DNA from: Bog-756 sp963776225 | GTDB lineage: Bacteria; Actinomycetota; Acidimicrobiia; Acidimicrobiales; RAAP-2 | DNA: 64,000 bases | Assembly: GCA_963776225.1 (NCBI GenBank) | Contig: CAVZLL010000004.1 | Location: 248,001 to 312,000 of the forward strand | Reading direction: 5' to 3' | Notes under the pieces: generated by a model | Database searches by the model: none | The model's input: only the letters and a program-made list of their open reading frames with translations | Told to the model about the DNA's origin: nothing | Program-made: the position numbers and the translations under genes | Shown here: positions 1 through 8,964 of the stretch, in pieces | Layout: each line of letters starts with the position of its first letter | Numbering within the stretch: the stretch's first letter is position 1

Positions 1-947
1 CCGACGGCACCTCCCTCGTCATCGAACGGGGCGATGCGATGCAGGCCGCCGCGGACGAGCGCCCGGGGACCATGGCCGCCCTCATCGGGATCGCCGACGA
101 CGACGCGGAGGCCGCCTGCCAGCTGGCCGAGGCCGACGTCTGGGTCGCCAACTACAACGCCCCCGGGCAGGTGGTCATTGCCGGCTCGGCCGGGGGTATC
201 GCCGCCGCCACCGACCGGGCCAAGGAGCTCGGAGCACGCAAGATCCTCCCGATCCCGGTCTCGGGGGCATTCCACACCCCGATGATGCTCCCCGCCCGCG
301 CGCACCTGCGCGAACGGCTCGCAGCCGCGACCTTCCACGCGCCGGAGGTCCCGGTGGTGGCCAACGTCGACGCCCGGGTCCACACCGATCCGTCCGAGTG
401 GCCGGGCCTCCTCTCGGCACAGCTCTGCAGCCCGGTCCGGTGGCGTCACTCCCTCGAGACCCTCGCCGGACGCGGTGCGACGACCATGGCCGAGCTCGGT
501 CCCGGTGGCGTGCTGACCGGGATGGTCCGCCGGGCCACACCCGACGTCCGCGGAGTGGCGGTCGCGGTACCGGACGACCTCGACAAGCTCATGGACACCA
601 TCGCCGGAGCCGAGGAGTGGACCGCTTCGGGACCGAGCCACCAGGGTGAGCACCTCTACACCTCGGAGCGGGTGGTGATCAGCCCGGCTCCGGGGGTCTT
701 CGAGCCGGCCGTCCACCTCGCCGCCCTGGAGAGCTCCGCCCTCGCCGAGGCCACCGCGGCCCCGGGCAGCGGCGACGGAGCAGACCCGGGTTCGCTGCTC
801 GCCGTCGGCGACCTCGTCGGCACGGTCGGCCTGACCGACGTGCGCACCCCCTTCGACGGCATCCTGGTTCGATGGCTGGCGGTGCGCGGGGAGCGGGTCG
901 TCGAGGGGCAGCCCGTCGCCTGGATCCGCAGCACCGAGATCGGTTGA
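1..947 (+). CDS. fabD: Malonyl-CoA:ACP transacylase (partial 5') with C-terminal lipoyl-like domain
   Basis: This enzyme moves malonyl groups from CoA to acyl carrier protein in type II fatty acid synthesis. The gene enters the window already open; the first full codon is at position 3, and the GHSxGE serine lies outside. Visible FabD hallmarks are GDAMQ followed by an ERPGTMAALIG stretch, NYNAPGQVVIAG, and the catalytic histidine in GAFHTPMM. The FabD fold should end near base 630. About 100 further residues then follow, with VVISPAPGVFEP and later TPFDGILVRWLAVRGERV and EGQPVAWIR, which read as the two halves of a barrel-sandwich (lipoyl/biotinyl-like) domain. No EAMKM- or DKA-type lysine is present. 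fabG, acpP and fabF follow on the same strand. The FabD call is firm; the extra domain is inferred from pattern. Confidence 0.9.
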   Translation, partial: DGTSLVIERGDAMQAAADERPGTMAALIGIADDDAEAACQLAEADVWVANYNAPGQVVIAGSAGGIAAATDRAKELGARKILPIPVSGAFHTPMMLPARAHLRERLAAATFHAPEVPVVANVDARVHTDPSEWPGLLSAQLCSPVRWRHSLETLAGRGATTMAELGPGGVLTGMVRRATPDVRGVAVAVPDDLDKLMDTIAGAEEWTASGPSHQGEHLYTSERVVISPAPGVFEPAVHLAALESSALAEATAAPGSGDGADPGSLLAVGDLVGTVGLTDVRTPFDGILVRWLAVRGERVVEGQPVAWIRSTEIG

Positions 948-998
948 TGAGCCCGGACCGGTTGGGTCCGGTGCCCGCTGCATGATCCGATCGGCGAC

Positions 999-1757
999 AT
1001 GAGCGGAGACGAGCCGGTGGAGGCCGACGGCGCCGGGAGGGTGACCCTGGTCACCGGGGGCTCCCGCGGGATCGGCCTGGCCTGCGCGGACTGGTTCCTC
1101 CGGCGAGGTGACCGGGTGGCGATCACCTCGCGGACCGGGAGCACCGAGCGCGACCTCGGCGCCGGGCCCGACCGGTTCCTCTCGCTGACCTGTGACATGA
1201 CCGCGCCCGACCAGGTCGAGAAGGCCTTCGCCACCATCGAGGAGGCCTGGGGGCCGGTCGAGGTCCTGGTCGCCAATGCCGGCGTGACCCGCGACACCCT
1301 CGCCCTGCGGATGAGCGAGGAGGCCTGGTCCGAGGTCATCGACACCAATCTCACCGCGGTGTTCCGGGTGACCAAGCGTGCCCTCGCCAAGATGATCCGG
1401 CTCCACCGTGGGCGAGTGGTCCTCATCTCCTCGGTCGGCGCCTTCATCGGCTCCGCCGGCCAGGCAAACTACGCGGCCTCGAAGGCGGGGCTGGTCGGGA
1501 TGGCCCGGTCGCTGGCGAGCGAGGTCGCCAGCAGGTCGATCACGGTCAACGTGGTGGCACCGGGCCTGGTGGGAACGAATATGCTCTCGGCACTCGGTGA
1601 GGACCGGGTCACCGAGTTCGCGGCCAGGGTTCCGCTCGGGCGGGTCGCCCGGCCGGAGGAGATCGCCGAGGCCGTCGGGTTCCTGGCATCGGCCGGGGCC
1701 GGGTATGTCACCGGAGCGGTGCTCCCGGTCGACGGTGGCCTGGGCATGGGTCTCTGA
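999..1757 (+). CDS. fabG: 3-oxoacyl-ACP reductase FabG
   Basis: NADPH-dependent reduction of 3-oxoacyl-ACP in fatty acid elongation. It is a short-chain dehydrogenase of 252 residues, the usual length. It has the cofactor loop TGGSRGIG (residues 19-26), NAG (93-95), catalytic Ser145, Tyr158 and Lys162 (YAASK), and the PG segment at VVAPGLVGT. It lies 51 bp after fabD and 146 bp before acpP, so it belongs to the fab cluster. The SDR family is broad, but the gene context makes FabG by far the best reading. Confidence 0.93.
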   Translation: MSGDEPVEADGAGRVTLVTGGSRGIGLACADWFLRRGDRVAITSRTGSTERDLGAGPDRFLSLTCDMTAPDQVEKAFATIEEAWGPVEVLVANAGVTRDTLALRMSEEAWSEVIDTNLTAVFRVTKRALAKMIRLHRGRVVLISSVGAFIGSAGQANYAASKAGLVGMARSLASEVASRSITVNVVAPGLVGTNMLSALGEDRVTEFAARVPLGRVARPEEIAEAVGFLASAGAGYVTGAVLPVDGGLGMGL

Positions 1758-1890
1758 GCTCGGTGACCGGGTGGGCAGCTGACATGGCGGGCAGACGGGG
1801 CACCCACCGGAGGCCGGGACGCCTGCGGGCGTACGGGCCGGGCGGCGGGAGGGCGAGGGCAGGGATGCAGAGCAGTGTTGGACCTCGATC

Positions 1891-1898
1891 AAGGAGAG
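1891..1898 (+). promoter_or_regulatory. Ribosome binding site of acpP
   Basis: AAGGAGAG lies five bases before a GTG at 1904. The reading frame is open back to an ATG at 1763, but that upstream part would encode a low-complexity Arg/Gly-rich stretch unlike any ACP. The Shine-Dalgarno sequence and the family length both pick 1904. Confidence 0.8.
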
Positions 1899-1903
1899 AC
1901 GGA

Positions 1904-2143
1904 GTGAGCAACGACGAGACGTTCGAGAAGTTCAAGGAGTGTGCGGTGGAGGTGCTCCAGGTCCCAGCGGACAAGATCACCCGTGACGCTCGGTTCTCCG
2001 AGGACCTCGACGCCGACAGCCTCGACCTGGTCGAGCTGGTGATGGCCCTCGAGGAGCAGTTCGACGTCTCGGTCGAGGAGACCGAGCTCGAGGACATCGA
2101 GACCGTCGGGCAGGCCTACGACCTGATCGCCGCCAAGCTCTGA
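1904..2143 (+). CDS. acpP: Acyl carrier protein
   Basis: The 79-residue carrier of growing acyl chains. The 4'-phosphopantetheine serine is Ser39 in the motif DADSLDLVEL, within a helix-rich acidic protein of standard size. The GTG start is set by a strong Shine-Dalgarno sequence. Its stop codon overlaps the start of fabF by one base (TGATG), so the two genes are probably translationally coupled. The carrier and its main condensing enzyme would then be made together. Confidence 0.96.
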   Translation: MSNDETFEKFKECAVEVLQVPADKITRDARFSEDLDADSLDLVELVMALEEQFDVSVEETELEDIETVGQAYDLIAAKL

Positions 2144-3339
2144 TGATCCTGGGTGTCGGCGCGCAGGGGCCGATTCCCGGGCGCCGGGTGGCGATCACCG
2201 GCCTGGGCGTCGTCTCCTGCTGCGGGATCGGCACCGATGCGCTCTGGACCGGGCTCAACGCCCTGCCGCCCTCCGGCGAACGCCGGGTGCCCGACTTCGA
2301 TCCGGCGCCGTGGTTCTCTGCGAAGGAGGCGCGCCAGCTCGACCGGTTCGCCCAATTCAGTGTCGCCGCCGCGACGATGGCGTTCGAGGACGCCGGCTCG
2401 CTCGACGCCGACCCGGACCGGTCGGGGGTGGTCATGGGCACCGGGGTCGGTGGCCTCGACACCCTGCAGACCCAGATCCTGGTCTTCGGCGAGAAGGGGC
2501 CGAACCGCATCTCGCCGCGGTTGGTGCCCATGATGATGTCCAACGCCGGCGCTGCCGCGGTGTCCATCCGGTTCGGCTGGCACGGACCGTCCGAGTCGGT
2601 CATCACCGCGTGCGCCGCCGGCGCCCACAGCATCGCCCACGCGGCGCGGCTGGTGGCCTCCGGCCGGTGCGACGTCGCGCTCGGCGGGGCCGCCGAGGCC
2701 GGCATGACCGGGGTCGGCATCGCCGCCTTCACCAACATGACCGCCCTGTCCACCTCGGGACACTCCCGTCCGTTCGACCGTCGCCGCGACGGGTTCGTGA
2801 TCACCGAAGGCGCCGGCGCCCTCGTGCTCGAGGAGTGGGAGCGGGCGATCGCCCGCGGCGCGCACATCTACGGCGAGCTCGCCGGGGCGGCCAGCACCGC
2901 CGACGCCCACCACATCACCGCTCCGGTGCCGGGCGGTGCGGGCGCGGCCAGGTGCATGGAGCTGGCCATGGAGGACGCCGGCATCTCGGGTGCTGCCGTC
3001 GGTCAGATCAACGCCCACGGGACCTCCACGCCCCTCAACGACAAGGCCGAGGCCGACGCCATCTGCACGGTGTTCGGCGGTGACGCGCCACCGGTGACCT
3101 CGACCAAGGGGATCACCGGCCACGGTCTCGGAGCGAGCGGGGCCATCGAGGCGGTCGCATCGGTCCTGAGCATCGAGCACCGGCTCATCCCCCCGACCGC
3201 GGGCTACGAGCAGCCCGACCCGGAGATCCACCTCGACATCGTCGCCGGGGCGGCCCGCCCGTGGGAGCCCGCCCCCGTGCTCTCCAACTCGTTCGGATTC
3301 GGCGGGCACAACGGGTGCCTGCTGATCGCCCCCGCGTAG
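2143..3339 (+). CDS. fabF: 3-oxoacyl-ACP synthase II (KASII)
   Basis: Condenses malonyl-ACP with acyl-ACP during chain elongation. The Cys-His-His triad is visible as Cys157 (VITACAAG), His292 (NAHGTSTPLND) and His327 (ITGHGLG), with Lys322 nearby and the glycine-rich C-terminal SNSFGFGGHNG. At 398 residues it is slightly short of the common 410-415 but complete. The start overlaps the acpP stop. It is the last gene of the fab cluster, and a 113-bp gap with its own promoter-like box precedes the next gene. Confidence 0.95.
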   Translation: MILGVGAQGPIPGRRVAITGLGVVSCCGIGTDALWTGLNALPPSGERRVPDFDPAPWFSAKEARQLDRFAQFSVAAATMAFEDAGSLDADPDRSGVVMGTGVGGLDTLQTQILVFGEKGPNRISPRLVPMMMSNAGAAAVSIRFGWHGPSESVITACAAGAHSIAHAARLVASGRCDVALGGAAEAGMTGVGIAAFTNMTALSTSGHSRPFDRRRDGFVITEGAGALVLEEWERAIARGAHIYGELAGAASTADAHHITAPVPGGAGAARCMELAMEDAGISGAAVGQINAHGTSTPLNDKAEADAICTVFGGDAPPVTSTKGITGHGLGASGAIEAVASVLSIEHRLIPPTAGYEQPDPEIHLDIVAGAARPWEPAPVLSNSFGFGGHNGCLLIAPA

Positions 3340-3437
3340 GCCGCATCGTCGTTGGGGGCCGGTCCGCTCTGACCTGCGACCCGCGGGACGTGCGCCGTCC
3401 TCACCGGGAACGTGATCGGGTACCTGCGCGCACCCTC

Positions 3438-3443
3438 TACCGT
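3438..3443 (+). promoter_or_regulatory. -10-like box of the ABC1 kinase gene
   Basis: TACCGT lies 9 nt before the ATG at 3453. No Shine-Dalgarno sequence is seen. If transcription starts about 7 nt after the box, the leader is only 2-3 nt. Confidence 0.45.
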
Positions 3444-3452
3444 TGAGGGCCC

Positions 3453-5225
3453 ATGGTCGAGCACCTCACCGACACGGACCCGGCGGGCGCGCCCGACGGA
3501 CCCGGCGAGCCGCGTCCGGTGACCGGCGGCACGACAGCCGTGCCGGCAGCCACCGGGGAGAGTCCGACCGAGGCTCCGGCCGATCTCGCGATCGGTGCCT
3601 TCACCCGGGACGGACCCTGGATCGTCGACCCCGAGGCAATGTCCTGGCGGTTCGCCGACGACGGCGGGGACGACATCGAGGCCCTCCGCGCACACGCCGC
3701 TGACCTTGCCCGCACCCTGGTCCGGCGTGGGCACCTGCCATCGCTGCTCCGGGTGGCCACCGTCGTGCGGTACCTCGGCGGGGCCCTGCTGGGCTGGAGC
3801 ACCCACGAGCGGGGCACCCCGCGATCGCGCGCCGGACTCTCGCGCCGGCTCCGGCCCGCCTTCGAGCGTCTCGGTCCGACCTACATCAAGCTCGGGCAGA
3901 TCATCTCCTCGGGTGAGGGGCTCTTCCCCGAGGAGCTGGTCGGGGAGTTCCGGCTCCTCCGCGACCGGGTGCCGCCCGAACCGTTCTCCGTGGTGCGCCG
4001 TACCATCGAGGAGGATCTGGGCCGACCCCTCGCCGAGCTGTTCACCTCCATCGACCCGACCCCGATCGCCTCCGCCTCCATCGCCCAGGTCCACCCGGCA
4101 ACCCTCCGCACCGGCGAGCGGGTGGTGGTGAAGGTGCAACGGAGCCGGGTCGCCGACCTGGTCCGGCTCGACATCTCGGCCATGGCCTGGATCGCCCCAC
4201 AGCTCGTCGGGCGCATCCCGGTCACCGCGTTGACCAATCCTCCGGCCCTCATCGAGCTGTTCGCCGAGACCATCGTCGAGGAGCTCGACTTCCGGCTCGA
4301 GGCCCAGAACATGCTCGACATCGCGGCCGTCCTCTCCGGTACCGGGCAGCGGGCGATCGTGGTCCCCCGGCCCCATCCGGAGCTGGTCACCCGTCGGGTA
4401 CTGGTCATGGAGCACCTGCACGGGTTCGCCTGGGGGAACCCCGAGGCCATGCGCGCCGCAGGCATCGACACCGCCGCCGCCCTCCGCTCGAGCCTCATCG
4501 CCTTCCTCGAGGGCGTGCTCATCTACGGCGTCTTCCACGGTGACCTGCACGGGGGGAACCTGATGGTCCAGCCTGACGGGACGGTGGCGCTGCTCGACTT
4601 CGGGATCACCGGCCGGCTGGACGAGCACAAGCGCCTGGCGTTCCTCCGGCTCGAGATGGGAGCCAGCACCAACAACGTCGCCATTCAGATCGAGGCACTG
4701 CGCGATCTCGGGGCGCTGCCGTCGGGCATCGACGTCGCACGGGTCATCGAGGACCTCGGACTCGACCGTCCCCCGATCGACCCGACCACCCTGACAGCGG
4801 ACGAGATGGTGGACCAGCTCCGGGAGGTCACCAAGGCGCTCCTCGGCTACGGCGCCCGACTTCCCAAGGAGCTCATGCTCTTCGTGAAGAACATCCTCTT
4901 CCTCAACGGTGCGATGGCGTCGATGGCACCGGACATCGACATCCTCGGGGAGATCGTGGCCGTCGTGTCCTACTTCACCGAACACCACGGCGAGCGCATC
5001 GCCCGAGAGGTCGGGATCGAGATCGACGCCGACACCCTCGACCTCGAGTCCTACCGGGCTGCGATGGGGTTCGCGGACAGTGGTCCGTCCGACGCCATCA
5101 CCTTCCGCGATCTGCAGGAGCGCCGCGAGCTCATCCGCCGGCGCCTCGAGCACCGATCCGAGCAACGGACACGCACCTCGACCCTTCGGGCCGCCTGGAG
5201 GATCCTGCGGCGAAGGGAGCCGTGA
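3453..5225 (+). CDS. ABC1/UbiB-family atypical kinase-like protein
   Basis: A 590-residue member of the ABC1/ADCK/UbiB family, ATPases or atypical kinases linked to isoprenoid quinone metabolism in other organisms. The family's KxGQ signature appears as YIKLGQIISS, followed by the Ala-rich nucleotide loop ASIAQVH, the lysine in VVVKVQRSRV, the catalytic HGDLHGGNL and the DFG motif LLDFGITGRL. The N-terminal ~80 residues are low complexity. No clear C-terminal membrane hairpin was confirmed by eye. It is a single gene, convergent with trpA. The substrate is unknown; a role with menaquinone would fit menG-menF elsewhere in the window, but that is inference. Confidence 0.88.
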   Translation: MVEHLTDTDPAGAPDGPGEPRPVTGGTTAVPAATGESPTEAPADLAIGAFTRDGPWIVDPEAMSWRFADDGGDDIEALRAHAADLARTLVRRGHLPSLLRVATVVRYLGGALLGWSTHERGTPRSRAGLSRRLRPAFERLGPTYIKLGQIISSGEGLFPEELVGEFRLLRDRVPPEPFSVVRRTIEEDLGRPLAELFTSIDPTPIASASIAQVHPATLRTGERVVVKVQRSRVADLVRLDISAMAWIAPQLVGRIPVTALTNPPALIELFAETIVEELDFRLEAQNMLDIAAVLSGTGQRAIVVPRPHPELVTRRVLVMEHLHGFAWGNPEAMRAAGIDTAAALRSSLIAFLEGVLIYGVFHGDLHGGNLMVQPDGTVALLDFGITGRLDEHKRLAFLRLEMGASTNNVAIQIEALRDLGALPSGIDVARVIEDLGLDRPPIDPTTLTADEMVDQLREVTKALLGYGARLPKELMLFVKNILFLNGAMASMAPDIDILGEIVAVVSYFTEHHGERIAREVGIEIDADTLDLESYRAAMGFADSGPSDAITFRDLQERRELIRRRLEHRSEQRTRTSTLRAAWRILRRREP

Positions 5226-5249
5226 TTCGCGGACGCTCACGCGGCCCTG

Positions 5250-6044
5250 TCACCCCGCGTCGAGCGCCCGCCGCAACCCCGCCACGAAGGCGGCCGCCCC
5301 GTCCGGTCCCCCACCCTCGAGGAGCCGGCGGACCAGGGCCGAACCGACCACCACCCCGTCGGCGACCTCGCAGACCGCGGCGGCCTGCTCTGGCGTGGAC
5401 ACCCCGATCCCGACGCAGACCGGCAGGTCGGTGACCGCAGCGACCCGCCCCGCCACCTCACGCGCCGAGTCGGCCAGCTCGTCCCGCTCGCCGGTGACCC
5501 CCATCCGTCCCACCGCGTAGACGAACCCACGGGAGCGATCGCAGATCGGCCCGATCCGGTCGGCGGGTGTCGACGGTGCCACCAGCAGCACGGTGGCCAC
5601 GCCGGCGGAGTCGGCGGCCACCGCCCACGGCCCGACCTCCTCGAGCGGGAGATCGGGGATGATCGCGCCGGACACGCCCGATCCGTGCATGAGACCGGCG
5701 ATGCGCTCGTGACCGGCCCGGTAGACGAGGTTGTAGTAGGTCATGACCACCAGTGGCACCCCGACGTCGACGCGGGTGAGGTCGGCCAGGATCCCGTCGG
5801 GCGTGGTGCCCCGCTCGAGAGCCCGGGTCGAGGCCGCCTGGATGGTCGGTCCGTCGATCATCGGGTCGGAGAAGGGGATCCCGACCTCGATGGCGTCGGC
5901 CCCGGCCCCGGCCAGCGCTTCCAGGGTGAGCAGCCAGCTGTCGTCCATCCCGCCGGTGACGTAGGGCACCAGGAGCTTGTGGCCGGCGTCGCGCCGCAGT
6001 CGGAGCGCCGTCTCGAGGGTGCCGTGCACCGGTGGCGCACTCAT
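5250..6044 (-). CDS. trpA: Tryptophan synthase alpha subunit
   Basis: Cleaves indole-3-glycerol phosphate to indole and glyceraldehyde 3-phosphate. The catalytic pair Glu53 and Asp64 sits in the segment DAIEVGIPFSDPMIDGP with the expected 11-residue spacing. The phosphate-binding GIGVSTPEQ and VVGSALV are present. It is 264 residues, the standard length. The start overlaps the trpB stop by four bases (ATGA), fitting stoichiometric production with its partner. It is the last gene of trpC-F-B-A. Confidence 0.96.
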   Translation of the reverse strand: MSAPPVHGTLETALRLRRDAGHKLLVPYVTGGMDDSWLLTLEALAGAGADAIEVGIPFSDPMIDGPTIQAASTRALERGTTPDGILADLTRVDVGVPLVVMTYYNLVYRAGHERIAGLMHGSGVSGAIIPDLPLEEVGPWAVAADSAGVATVLLVAPSTPADRIGPICDRSRGFVYAVGRMGVTGERDELADSAREVAGRVAAVTDLPVCVGIGVSTPEQAAAVCEVADGVVVGSALVRRLLEGGGPDGAAAFVAGLRRALDAG

Positions 6045-7228
6045 CCCCTGGCGCGCAGGATGTCGCGGACCTCTGCCACATCCTTGTCACCGCGGCCGGA
6101 GAGGTTGACCAGGACCGTGGAGCCCGGGGCGAGCTCCCCGCTCGCTGCAGCGGCCACGACCCAGGCGATGGCGTGGGCGGACTCGAGGGCGGGGAGGATC
6201 CCCTCGGTGCGGGCCAGGAGCTGGAACGCCTCGAGCACCTCGTCGTCCGCGGCCGACACGTAGCGGGCCCGGCCGATCTCGGCCAGGTGGGCGTGTTCGG
6301 GTCCGATGCCGGGGTAGTCCAGTCCGGCCGAGATGGAGGTCGCCTCCAGAATCTGGCCGGCCTCGTCCTGGAGGAGCGCGCTGCGCATACCATGCAACAC
6401 CCCGGGAACACCGGTGGTGACCGCAGCGCCACCCGACGCCTCGACGGCCACCAGCGCGGAACTGGTTGCGTCGGCGAACCCGGCGAAGACCCCAGCGGCA
6501 TTCGAGCCCCCGCCGGCGCAGGCCACCACCAGGTCGGGATCGGCTCCGCCGAGGAGCTCCCTGCACTGGCCGCGGGCCTCCTCGCCGATGACCCGCTGGA
6601 ACTCGCGCACCATCCAGGGGTAGGGATGCGGGCCCATCACCGACCCGAGGCAGTAGTGGGTGTCCCCCACCTCGGCCACCCAGGCCCGCAGTGCCTCGTT
6701 GACCGCGTCCTTCAGGGTGCGGCTGCCGCTGGTCACGGCTCGCACCTCGGCGCCGAGCAGCTCCATCCGGAAGACGTTGAGCTCCTGGCGTCTCGTGTCG
6801 ACCTCTCCCATGTAGATCACGCACGCCATCCCGAGGAGCGCGGCAGCGGTCGCCGTGGCCACCCCGTGCTGCCCTGCCCCGGTCTCTGCGATGAGCCGGG
6901 TCTTGCCCATCCGTCGGGCCAGCAGTCCCTGGCCGATCACGTTGTTGATCTTGTGCGAGCCGGTATGGGCCAGGTCCTCCCGCTTGAGCAGGATCCGGAC
7001 GCCCAGCTCCTTGGAGAGTCCGGCACACTCGCTGACCGGGGTGGGCCGGCCGGCGTAGTGGTGGAGGAGGTCGTCGAGCTCGCCCCGGAACACCGGGTCC
7101 GACCAGGCGTCACGGAACGCAGCTTCGAGCTCGGCGCACGCGGGGACGAGCGATTCGGGCACGTAGCGGCCGCCGAAGTCGCCGAACCGGCCGGCGGGAC
7201 CCGGGTCACCCATGATGGCGCCGCTCAT
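6041..7228 (-). CDS. trpB: Tryptophan synthase beta subunit
   Basis: PLP-dependent condensation of indole with serine. The PLP lysine is Lys93 in HTGSHKINNV; GAGQHGVATA and the glycine-rich CAGGGSNAAG phosphate cup follow. It is 395 residues, typical of TrpB1, the type that pairs with TrpA. The start overlaps the trpF stop by four bases and the end overlaps the trpA start by four bases, so it lies in the middle of a coupled operon. Confidence 0.97.
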   Translation of the reverse strand: MSGAIMGDPGPAGRFGDFGGRYVPESLVPACAELEAAFRDAWSDPVFRGELDDLLHHYAGRPTPVSECAGLSKELGVRILLKREDLAHTGSHKINNVIGQGLLARRMGKTRLIAETGAGQHGVATATAAALLGMACVIYMGEVDTRRQELNVFRMELLGAEVRAVTSGSRTLKDAVNEALRAWVAEVGDTHYCLGSVMGPHPYPWMVREFQRVIGEEARGQCRELLGGADPDLVVACAGGGSNAAGVFAGFADATSSALVAVEASGGAAVTTGVPGVLHGMRSALLQDEAGQILEATSISAGLDYPGIGPEHAHLAEIGRARYVSAADDEVLEAFQLLARTEGILPALESAHAIAWVVAAAASGELAPGSTVLVNLSGRGDKDVAEVRDILRARG

Positions 7229-8022
7229 TCGTCCTGCCAGTCGAACAGCCCCGAGGTCCCGTCATCGGCTGTGCCCTCCGCACCCCCGGAACCGCCGGCA
7301 GCCGATCCCGGGGTCGACTGCCGGGCTCTCGCCACCCGTCGCGCTGCCTCGTGGGCTGTGCCGATGAAGGCGCGCAGCTTCCCCGGGTCCTTGACCCCGG
7401 GGGCCGATTCGACCCCGCTCGAGACGTCCACCCCCCAGGGACGGAGGTGCTCGATGGCCGCTCCGACGTTTTCGGGGCGGAGCCCGCCGGACACCAGGAG
7501 CCGGGAGGGGTCGACCACCCCCTCGGCCAGCCGCCAGTCGAAGAGCTCGCCCGCTCCCGGGTTGGCGCCGTCGACGAGCAGGGTCTGGGCACCGTACCCG
7601 CCGAACCGCTCGATGTTGCGGTGGCCGGCGGGGAAGGCCTTGATGGTCCAGTTGACCCGGGCGGCGATCCACTGGGTGTCGGCGGCCGACTCGACCCCGT
7701 GCAGCTGCACCGCGCGCAGCCCGATCTGGTTGGTGATGTCGATGACCCGCCGTGGAGCTTCGTCGCGGAAGACGCCGACGGTCACCGTCTCGTGGGGCAG
7801 GCGCTTGACGATGTCGGCCACCGCGGCCGGCGCCATCTGCCGCGGGGAGGGGGCGAAGACGAACCCGACCGCCGACGCACCCATCCCGACGGCCAGCAGG
7901 GCATCGGCCTCGGAGGTGATCCCACAGATCTTGACGAAGATGCCCGGACCGTCGTCGGGACCGCCCTCGGGACCGGCGCCGGAGGCCCCCGCGGTCCCGC
8001 CCTGGGACCGGTCCTCGTTCAC
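7225..8022 (-). CDS. trpF: Phosphoribosylanthranilate isomerase
   Basis: Isomerises N-(5'-phosphoribosyl)anthranilate in tryptophan synthesis. The catalytic cysteine is Cys33 in FVKICGIT. GFVFAPSPRQ, AVQLHG, LLVDG and GVDVSSGVE follow in family order. The frame is open far upstream, but a GTG at 8022 overlaps the trpC stop (GTGA), which sets the start at 265 residues. Both ends carry Gly/Ser/Asp-rich extensions beyond the ~205-residue core. A dedicated trpF is notable because many actinobacteria rely on a bifunctional PriA instead; a HisA gene is also present at 20233. Confidence 0.93.
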   Translation of the reverse strand: MNEDRSQGGTAGASGAGPEGGPDDGPGIFVKICGITSEADALLAVGMGASAVGFVFAPSPRQMAPAAVADIVKRLPHETVTVGVFRDEAPRRVIDITNQIGLRAVQLHGVESAADTQWIAARVNWTIKAFPAGHRNIERFGGYGAQTLLVDGANPGAGELFDWRLAEGVVDPSRLLVSGGLRPENVGAAIEHLRPWGVDVSSGVESAPGVKDPGKLRAFIGTAHEAARRVARARQSTPGSAAGGSGGAEGTADDGTSGLFDWQDE

Positions 8023-8840
8023 CGGTGGGTCCCCAGCAGCCCGGTCACCGCGGACCCGCGGTCGGCAGCGCGCACCAGGGTCTCCCCGACCAGGACGGCG
8101 TCGAACCCGGCCTCGGCCAGACGCCGGACGTCTGCGGCGTCCCGGATGCCCGACTCGGCGACCGTCACCACGCCGTCGGGCAGCCGCCGGGCCATCCGCA
8201 GCGCGCGCTGGTGGTCGACCTCGAAGGTGCGCAGATCGCGCTGGTTGACACCGACGAGGTCGGCGCCGGCGGCGAGCGCCCGGTCGAGCTCCGGGTCGTC
8301 GTGCACCTCGACCAGCGCGTCCAGGGCGAACGAGCGGGCCAGTTCGAGCAGCGCCGAGAGCTGGCGGTCGTCCAAGGCCGAGACGATGAGCAGCAGCGCG
8401 TCCGCTCCCATGAGGCGGGCGTCGCAGACGTCGAGCACGCCGACCGTGAAGTCCTTCCTGAGCACGGGCAACCCGCAGGCCGACCGCGCCGCCTGCAGGT
8501 CGGCCTCGCTGCCGCCGAAGAACTGCTGGTCGGTGAGCACCGAGAGGCAGGCCGCCCCCCCGGCTTCGTACTCGGCGGCCACTCGGGCCGGGTCCAGGCC
8601 CGGGTCGAGGTCGCCCTTCGACGGCGACCGGCGCTTGATCTCGGAGATCACCGCGATCCCGTCCCGTTCCGCGGCCGCCCGCAACGCGGCGGAGAACCCG
8701 CGAGGACCGGCCGGGCCCGGGGTGCGCCCGAGCTCGGCTGTGGCCGCCCTGGCCGCGGACACGGTTGCCTCTGGGTCGCGGGGGTCCGCCGCTGCAGAGG
8801 CACGATGCGCGGCAAGGATCGTGTCGAGATAGGCCGGCAT
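8019..8840 (-). CDS. trpC: Indole-3-glycerol phosphate synthase
   Basis: Closes the indole ring from CdRP. It is a TIM barrel with SEIKRRSPSKG carrying the catalytic lysine, VLRKDF, LVEVHDDPEL, GVNQRDL and AESGI, all family signatures. It is 273 residues. It is first in the trpC-F-B-A operon and overlaps trpF by four bases. The start lies 9 nt after a TAGGCT box. GGAGG is present but only two bases from the ATG, too close for a normal ribosome binding site. Confidence 0.95.
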   Translation of the reverse strand: MPAYLDTILAAHRASAAADPRDPEATVSAARAATAELGRTPGPAGPRGFSAALRAAAERDGIAVISEIKRRSPSKGDLDPGLDPARVAAEYEAGGAACLSVLTDQQFFGGSEADLQAARSACGLPVLRKDFTVGVLDVCDARLMGADALLLIVSALDDRQLSALLELARSFALDALVEVHDDPELDRALAAGADLVGVNQRDLRTFEVDHQRALRMARRLPDGVVTVAESGIRDAADVRRLAEAGFDAVLVGETLVRAADRGSAVTGLLGTHR

Positions 8841-8849
8841 GACCTCCGC

Positions 8850-8855
8850 AGCCTA
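8850..8855 (-). promoter_or_regulatory. -10-like box of trpC
   Basis: TAGGCT on the minus strand lies 9 nt before the trpC ATG. I see no attenuator-like Trp codon run or T-box in the 124-bp trpC/regulator gap. Confidence 0.4.
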
Positions 8856-8952
8856 CCGGCGCCCTGCTCGGCGGCCGCGTTTGGACGAGCAGCCGGAGAC
8901 TGCCGCCGTCATACTTCCCTAACCCTGTCGGCGGACGGCCCCGCACCGGTGG

Positions 8953-8958
8953 CAGGCT
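8953..8958 (+). promoter_or_regulatory. -10-like box of the response regulator gene
   Basis: CAGGCT lies 6 nt before the GTG at 8965, with no Shine-Dalgarno sequence. This spacing would give a leaderless message. Confidence 0.4.
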
Positions 8959-8964
8959 GGTCCG

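Noticed and set aside
1763..1903. ATG at 1763 as the acpP start
   Set aside because: It would add 47 low-complexity residues not found in ACPs; the Shine-Dalgarno sequence and length support GTG 1904.
8841..8964. Possible trp attenuator or T-box upstream of trpC
   Set aside because: No Trp-codon run, no T-box sequence and no terminator/antiterminator pair could be seen; the promoter box leaves almost no leader.
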